A stretch of 64,000 nt of DNA from Polytrichum commune (lineage: Eukaryota > Streptophyta > Polytrichopsida > Polytrichales > Polytrichaceae): contig OX485808.1 of the NCBI GenBank assembly GCA_950295325.1, forward strand, positions 39,948,527 through 40,012,526, read 5' to 3'. Within the stretch, counting starts at the first letter, position 1; each line of letters starts with the position of its first letter. The notes beneath the pieces were generated by a model. It had not been told where the DNA came from. It saw only the letters and a list, made by a program, of their open reading frames with translations, and ran no database searches. Position numbers and translations under genes: made by a program. Shown in pieces: positions 57,250 to 64,000 of this stretch.

Positions 57250-60200
57250 GCAAGTGCATATTCTAGGACATTGTCTTTAATTAGTGAAAATTAACAAGCG
57301 TCCATGACCATTTGACATTATTGCACCACCTTATAAGCTAAATAAACCATTTTTTTGGTGGCAAAGTTGGTACAAGAATATTGAAATATGTGCTCACTAA
57401 CATATGACACACACGGTAGTACAAAGTTAGGAGTTATGGTACAATTGGACAAACTTCATAATTCGTGCTAGCTTCCAGTTGACATCATCTGCTTTAACTA
57501 TATAATACTATCTAATTAAAGTACTACAATGTTGTCATTAACCCTAACCTAGCTGTCACCTATGACCTCAATCTAGCGTGTTCTCTTCGGTGGTTTTGAC
57601 ATTGAAATGAAATCGATTTTAAAGTCCACGAAGCCAAAAAGTCTAATGGGACATTGTAGGCTACCTTGGAATAGGCTTTTCACTTTTAAGTTGACTCTTT
57701 GTAGACATAGAAGTCATAACATAACTACACAACTCCTTGGCTGCGTTCTGTGGGACCAAGTATCACATGAGCATACCAAAGTTCGGGAAGTTTTTGAAGC
57801 CTTAGTGGCTAATTGCCGGTAGTTGCCACGAAGGGTCGGATTTTTTCCAATTTACATCGGCAAGAGCCGGTCTTTTGTAAAATCAATCCACCAATTGCCT
57901 ATATTTTCATATTTTCATTGGCCAATATCCGATTGAATGGAATTCATATCAGCACTAATTGTTTAAAAAATGTATGAAAAGTTATTAGAAATCATTTCTT
58001 AGTACAAAATCTTGAATAAGTGAAAAGAAAGGCATGTTCAAAACTTTAAATTTGAAGAGTTAATATCCTTGGCAGGAATTGAACCTAGCAATGCCTTCAC
58101 CGCTTGAAGGCCAAGAGTCCCCCAATTCTCCATAGAAGCAATTGGATTTGGTCATGGAAAGGTTGCATAATTCAAAAAGTTTAAGGTTTAGGGTACTTCC
58201 TCAAGTGCATCATCAGATGCCTCAGACAAATAGCGCTCTGGATGCTTCCGGCTGAAATCCAGTAACTCACAAGAAGAATCGGCTACATTTCCGGGACATT
58301 TTCTGGTTCATCGGCTAATTGTCGGAGGATTGAAATTACAGTCGGATTGCCATCCGATGGTTGGAAATTTGGACCGGCCATGAGGGGAAATCCATCGGCT
58401 GATAATGAACTAGCCGTCGGTTTTCCCCGAACATAGGAGCATACAACAAGTCTCTTTTGATTTATGGGGAGCATTTAGGTTGTATATTGCGAACATTTCA
58501 ACAAACATTTGTAAGATATTAGAGTTTCTAATCGGAGTCTTTTTCTTTGGAAAAAGAACCAAGTTGCTCAGTAATGGTATGAAGCAAGACAAAAGATTGC
58601 AAATTGTACAATGAGGAATAAGTTAGTCGTGCCTGATTCAGTTGTTTATCTTAATCGGACACCTATATTTGAGTGGTATGTGGTTTGGCGTGACTCCAAG
58701 AATGAATACCAAAAAGACACATGTTTAAATGAGATTGGACCACATGTTCCAAATATGATAATCATTTTAGGGTCAATAATCAACATAATTTGAGGGGTAC
58801 ATGTATGACCACTTAATGAGCATGAGAATGAGCCACTTTGATAATGAAGAAGATATTCACAATGAGCTCCCAAAATTACGAGGATAGTGTCTACAACCTC
58901 AATTTGGATATACTAACCATCTTGTACTAATTGTGTGGTACATATCCTAGTCAAAAAAATTAAAGACTCATTTACCTTACAATTGGTAGAGGGTGCTCTT
59001 TCCAACTCTTTGGGTAATTTAGCCTATTTTGGAGTTTACATGGATTAGTAGTATGTACGATTGGCTTAACAAGATGGCTTAGACATGGTATTCAAATTTA
59101 TAATTTAAATAAATGCACATTTTATAAAATACTTTTTTTTTAGTTACTTACACTAGCTACTTAATTTCCTCCCTAGATTCATACTATTTCCACTGCAAAT
59201 GGATCCCAAAAGCATTTCAACACTCGTCCAAAGTCACACACATTTTTTGTTCAAAATCATTACCATTTTCTCCCAAAACTAGCCCCACCTATCACCCAAA
59301 CCAACCCTGCACTAAAACCAATGTCCACCCAATCAAATATTCAAGCCCTCATGACTTTTGTATACCACATTCAAAAAAAACACATGAGTATCCCATCCCT
59401 AACTACATTCTGAAGCTTGCCCAAAATCAAGCCTAAATTCTCCCAAAACCACCCGTACTTTGCACTAGAGACATTCAGACGGTTTGAGATGTGCTCCAGT
59501 TAGAAGATTAGGAGGCATGCATAGGACATGCTTGTGGGGAAGGGAATGGAAATAGCACACTCTACCTTACACCTAAAGGCCCAAGGTGCCATTATGGGTC
59601 TCAAGGTGTCCTACAAACGCATTCAACCCTTAGAAGCCTAAATGGCTCAAAAAAAGATTGGCTACCCAGAACATACTTTCTAAATTCATTCCCCCCACCC
59701 ACTGCCACCACCCATTTGACTTAGAATTTTCCATATTTAAGCAATTCAACTCGGACAATGGCTTTAGAGACCGAAAATTAATGTGATGGTGTTCAATTGG
59801 AATGAATCAGCCCTCAAACCTACACATGGCTTGTTTTTACAAGAGCCCTACATCAATTGATGGACGAGTTTACATAGAGCCTTTCAACTGTATGCAAATT
59901 TTGACTTCCCGGACTTGAAAAACAATTTCATTTCATAGACGCCACAAAGCTCCATCCACCTTGCCTTCCAAGGGTCAAATTTTAAATGCTACTTATATGT
60001 AAAGAAACACCAAATTCAATTTTCATTGAATATTCTTGGTTTATTTGTTACTGAATTAGCTCTAAAGACACTGGTTTAGTCTAGTCCAAATCATTTGATA
60101 TGAATTGGTCACAAACCTATAGGGACTAATGTTTTTTTATGTTGGATGGATGGGAGGTTCGCTTGTATGCAATAAATCCCTCTCTCCATTGATAAAGTGC

Positions 60201-60850
60201 CCACATTCCAAAGGCACAATCCACAATGGTCTCCTTAAAAGAGGACAGGCCTGTATGGGTCCTGCATTTCTTCCCAGGGGATGTTTTTGGTCCAACATTG
60301 CACAAGCCACATCACATCAAATCACAGGCTCGTTGATTTGAAAAAATGCTTGCGATAGAATGGACCATGCAAGCTCACCTGTCATAGGCCTTGCACTAAG
60401 CTTAAACAACTCCAACAACTAGGAATTACAACCCACATCCTTTATTTTTGACGAAAAATTCCGAGTTCATAGTAGCATTCATATATCTCAAGTTTTCCTT
60501 CATGTAACTTACAAGAAAACAGGACGAGATGGGTCCTGCTAGAAGTGTGAGAAGAGAAGGCCAATCCTATGGCAGTAACAAACAGCATGCAACAAAAGTA
60601 ATGTCCTTCATTTACATCAATAGGGGCGGTACCTGAACTCCATAATCAATATTGCAATGACATGAAATTCCATGTCATCGTACTCCCAGAGTGCAGCATG
60701 GTTTGCATTTCATGAACTACTCCCAAGGTGGGGACCTGTGCCAAAGGGCACTGCCATCATTTCCACAGGATTTTTCTTATGTATGGAACAACACCCATGA
60801 AATACTGACTGCATGCACTCTCTACAAACCCATATGTTCATCATACCAGA
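57250..60850. other. Intergenic region with repeat copies
   Basis: Family B (58615-58800) and family E (59760-59960) copies occur here. At 58075-58085 the minus strand has GGTTCAATTCC, a tRNA B-box-like word, but no tRNA fold. Between 58240 and 58440 CGGC/CCGAT-type words repeat loosely. The right part, below 60860, is the probable 3' UTR of GET4. Confidence 0.35.
58615..58800 (+). repeat. Dispersed repeat family B, copy 3
   Basis: Has CTTAATCGGACACCTATATT, TGGTATGTGGTTTGGCGTG, AAAAAGACACATGTTT, GAGATTGGACCA and GTCAATAATCAACATAATTT, in the order seen in copies 1, 2 and 4. Confidence 0.6.
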
Positions 60851-60859
60851 CCTTCCACC

Positions 60860-63854
60860 TCAGTCCTCTCCTGCAAACATCTGCACATAAAATTCCACCA
60901 GTGAATTAGATGCCGTTCCATGAGGTGCACAGACCTAATTCGCTTACTGCAATTAGTTGGACACCCATATTTTAGTGGTATGTGGTTAGGTGTGCATCTA
61001 AGAATGGAAACCAAATAGACACGTGTTTCAAAGAGATTGGACTACTTGCTCAAATTTGTTAACCATTATAGACTGAATAGTCAACATAAGTTTGGGGGAG
61101 GAGGGGCGCTCTATGTGACTGAGTTATGGCTCATTGGCTGTCACGCTTGGAAGTTCGTATCAATTCAAGGCGGGCTCCAAATTTCTCTGTGCTTGAACAG
61201 GGCTTCTCCATTCACATTCCAAAATTTAGAGTTTGCAAATCGGAGCTATTATTACATGGCAAATATGGTTAGTAATCATTTAAGTCCCGTCTACCTTAAT
61301 GTACACTAGGAGAGCAGTGAAGCAATGAATCTGTTGTTGTGTTTCATACCTTCATGAAGTCACCCAGCATGCCTTGCATGCCGCCCCTGCGCTGTACATT
61401 ATAGAAACGCTCACCTATTTCATCCAAATACTGCCATTCACGCACCCACAAATTCATTATCAGGGCACTACTCAAACATGTAACATGAACATAGTGAGAA
61501 AGGCCATAAATTTGGCACTAAATGGAAAAAAAATCTAGCATTCCAGAACTTAGAAACTCTTGCTAACAAGACATATAAATTTACTTTTTCATAGAGGAGT
61601 AGGAAGTTATCCATGTTTGGTGCATGACAGGCATTCAAAGGATATTTTAAGACAAGATAAGAAACTCTTTGTCAAGAACTCCAGTTCACCTCATCAAGAG
61701 AAGGATCACGATCAAGGCTAGGCTTGTACTTTTGCCGAAGCATTCTAAACAGTGGCAACGCATCTCTCTCAAGCCTGTTGGAATAGGTAAGAGTTAGAAA
61801 ACTTGGGAGAGATCAAGGCCAGCAGAGATCCACAATACCACCATTCCCACCTTCTCAAATCACATCTTGGCAATGAGGATTGTTACCCCTTGAGCAATGA
61901 CACAGAACTTATAGAAGCTTCTGTCAAGTTTCTAATGAGAAGCATATGACTGATATGAATTCACGCCTTTTAAGAGCCAATGTTTTTGAAATGTCCGCTA
62001 TAAAATACCATTACAATGTACAGCTCTGCAAGGACAATATAAATGGAACTTTCCATGCTTTCAGAACAGAAGACAGACACAAAAGTACAGAGGGATCTGC
62101 AGAAAGGTGCAGGATGGTCAACAGCAGATAATTGAACATCAAAGCTTCACTTACGTCAATAGAAGAAACTTGATGAAGTGCATAAGCGGCGTATCCTGCC
62201 AATCTTGTGATGACCCATCTAGTCTCTGCTTTATAGCATCCCATAGCCGATTTGCGTCTCTCAAGTTACCAAGCGACAAATATCTATACACAGACATTAC
62301 TTTATGAGAACTCTAAAAGTAATAAGTGCACTGAAGCAAGAGCTAGAAAATGGTGTTAGAACTTACAGCAACACTGCCCTTGCAATCACCAGATCTGCTT
62401 CTCCAGGGTAACACTGCAACCCCATGAATACTCTGTTCAGGATCTCGTATAGCTTGGAAAAAAGCATTTATGGGATGGAGAAGACTCTTAGCAGCAGTAC
62501 AAGAAAAAGAAAAAGAAAAAGAAACACCATTCTATAGCCTTCCTATGTTTGAAGGTACTGCCAGGACAAAGCAATTTAACCTCCCTCTTGTGTGCAAATT
62601 AAGAGCAACTGAACCAAGTTTACAATCACAGCTTATAAAATAAATTCACCTTCACAGAAAGGAAAAAGCGCATAGATTTGGAATCTGTACCTTGTCAATA
62701 CACTCAATAACTACTTTTGCAAATACTTCTGGTTGACTGCCTCTCACAAAATGTTGTGACGTTTTCATTATTTCCTGCAAAAGAAAAAGAAAAAACGTAC
62801 AAATTTATTACTAGTGTAAGCTTGAAATAAACTTCTGCACCAAACCCTGCAGCTGCCTTGCACATCTGAGTTGGAACCTTTTAAAATGTTGTAGACTAGT
62901 GCTTGATGATTAAACTTCTCTATACAAGAGCATGACAGGTGACACATACAATTCTGTGATCCATTCACAAAACCTATTGGAAGCATGTGTGCTTGTGTGT
63001 ACAAATGCGTATACATAGAGGTATGCTGTGTAGGTGCAGCACTCTTTTCCAATTAAACCTGGTCATAGATCTGGGAAACTGTTTATACTACATAGTATCG
63101 CATTTCGGGTGAAGGTCAATGCACACACAATGGTCACCTGCAAAGGACCGGTCTATTCCATATGCTCCTACTTTCTGGGAAATATTTGGTGGGAAGCACC
63201 AAGTATATACAAGTTCATGGAAGTACAAAAGTTAGGGATTATACTTCAAAGTTTGTCCAAATCCTCTTTGGTGAGGAGGAAGCAAGACTTGGTTCTCAAA
63301 GCCCCATGTTTGATTACCCAATTCAATCAATATCCTTTCATCTTTCTACTTCCAGGAGCACTAAAACTGTACAAAATGTGAGCCCTGATTCATGAAAATG
63401 GAGCACACACCGCATAAGGAGACTCTGTCCAAATGTATTCGCCCAGCATATCATGAAATTCTGGAGCACCTCTGGACTGGCCTCCTGCCTCAATCGACCA
63501 CCTACACGTATGATGTGAGAAGTATGCACCTTAAATTCCTGTGCAATAAGAGTAGGAATAACAATCTCACACTGCCACCTTCAGACTAAATCAGTCAAAG
63601 GAAAAACAGAAAAGAGGCCTACTTCCTGAATTGACATTCATTGTTTCAATACAACAACAAATCCTCCAGAGAATTTGAGTGGAAAGAGAGAGTTTCATAC
63701 TTAAGTGCGGCTTTCATGAAAGATGTGCACCCCTCCACGCGGGTCCTGGCAGCAACTACTGCCTCGGAAGTCTCTGAACTTGAATCACTCGCCTCTTTCT
63801 CCAGTTCAGTACCACCAACGCGTGGATATGCACTAAAAATTGCTCTGACACGAT
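60860..63854 (-). CDS. GET4: GET4, guided-entry-of-tail-anchored-proteins factor 4 (3' eight coding exons; 5' end outside window)
   Basis: GET4 (DUF410/TRC35) is an all-helical solenoid that, with GET5/UBL4-type partners, passes tail-anchored proteins to the GET3 ATPase in the cytosol. Coding exons on the minus strand are 63854-63701, 63501-63411, 62774-62691, 62413-62367, 62283-62155, 61774-61690, 61430-61350 and 60880-60860; all borders are GT/AG and phases join without a break. Key stretches are TRVEGCTSFMKAALKWS, MLGEYIWTESPYA, QHFVRGSQPEVFAK, CYPGEADLVIARAVL, YLSLGNLRDANRLW, LERDALPLFRMLRQKYKPSL, RFYNVQRRGGMQGMLGDFMK and the tail MFAGED. They follow plant GET4 end to end. About 229 residues are present; the N-terminal ~100 or so must lie beyond 64000. 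The 21-nt last exon is short but its phase, acceptor (TTATGTGCAG) and family-like acidic end support it. Confidence 0.93.
60935..61095 (+). repeat. Dispersed repeat family B, copy 4, inside the last GET4 intron
   Basis: Begins CCTAATTCGCTTACTGC and continues GGACACCCATATTTTAGTGG, ATGTGGTTAGGTGTG, AGACACGTGTTTC and GAGATTGGACTAC. It lies within the intron between 61350 and 60880 of GET4, so at least one member of this family is inserted in a transcribed region. Confidence 0.6.
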
Positions 63855-64000
63855 CTGAAATGAAGAGATATATAAAGGTAACGTTTTAGCATATCTGCAT
63901 CCATAGTACACATAGAATCTGGAGGGAATACTCATGTAACACAGGTTTAGAATGAACTCTATGCTGCACTCTAACAATTTGTTCCTTATGTACAGCATTG

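Noticed and set aside
58070-58130. tRNA-like B box GGTTCAATTCC on the minus strand
   Set aside because: No cloverleaf, no convincing A box at the right distance and no acceptor stem can be drawn.
61344-61350. TGA directly after exon end as the true GET4 stop
   Set aside because: A consensus donor overlaps it and an in-phase last exon with a family-like acidic end exists downstream; kept only as a retention product.

Overview
The window is nuclear DNA of a land plant. It carries an LRR receptor-like pseudokinase of the BIR type, a GET4 gene split into small exons with canonical GT/AG borders, and plant-type DNA transposon and SINE debris. I lean towards a seed-free plant (bryophyte or fern-like) because of the unusual kinase/helical/beta-barrel locus and the single-exon receptor kinase, but I cannot fix the lineage from sequence alone. 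Intergenic DNA is AT-rich and repeat-laden, with an unusual number of long G or C homopolymers.

Layout. 1-11 kb: repeat-dominated, with two ~370-bp tandem arrays, a hairpin-centred MITE at 8.0-8.4 kb and a degenerate hAT transposase at 8.8-9.5 kb. 11-15 kb: a two-exon gene (+) for a 641-aa Arg/Ser-rich repeat protein, behind a C-rich leader and a thrice-repeated splice-acceptor segment. 15-20.9 kb: pogo/Tc1-like relic, MITE, SINE-like fragment and a broken reading frame. 21-25.7 kb: the most interesting locus (+), a TKL-like protein kinase followed by a HeLo/MLKL-N-like helical domain and two tandem beta-barrel-like repeats. The splice phases allow both parts to be one gene of 998 codons. 29.5-31.5 kb (-): a BIR-like LRR receptor pseudokinase with a tandemly duplicated upstream region. 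35.9-60 kb: no intact gene; it holds a MULE transposase relic with a SWIM finger (41.6-43.4 kb), a satellite-like field (39.0-40.1 kb), a 178-bp tandem array (51.3-52.1 kb), retroposons with perfect target-site duplications and several dispersed non-autonomous families. 60.9-64 kb (-): the 3' eight coding exons of GET4; its 5' end lies beyond the window.

How the genes relate. GET4 is housekeeping (tail-anchored protein targeting). The BIR-like receptor belongs to a family that restrains BAK1-dependent immunity and cell death. The kinase/helical-domain locus is built from parts typical of immune and cell-death signalling. That two such loci lie 4 kb apart is suggestive but may be chance. I saw no rRNA gene, no intact tRNA gene and no CRISPR array.
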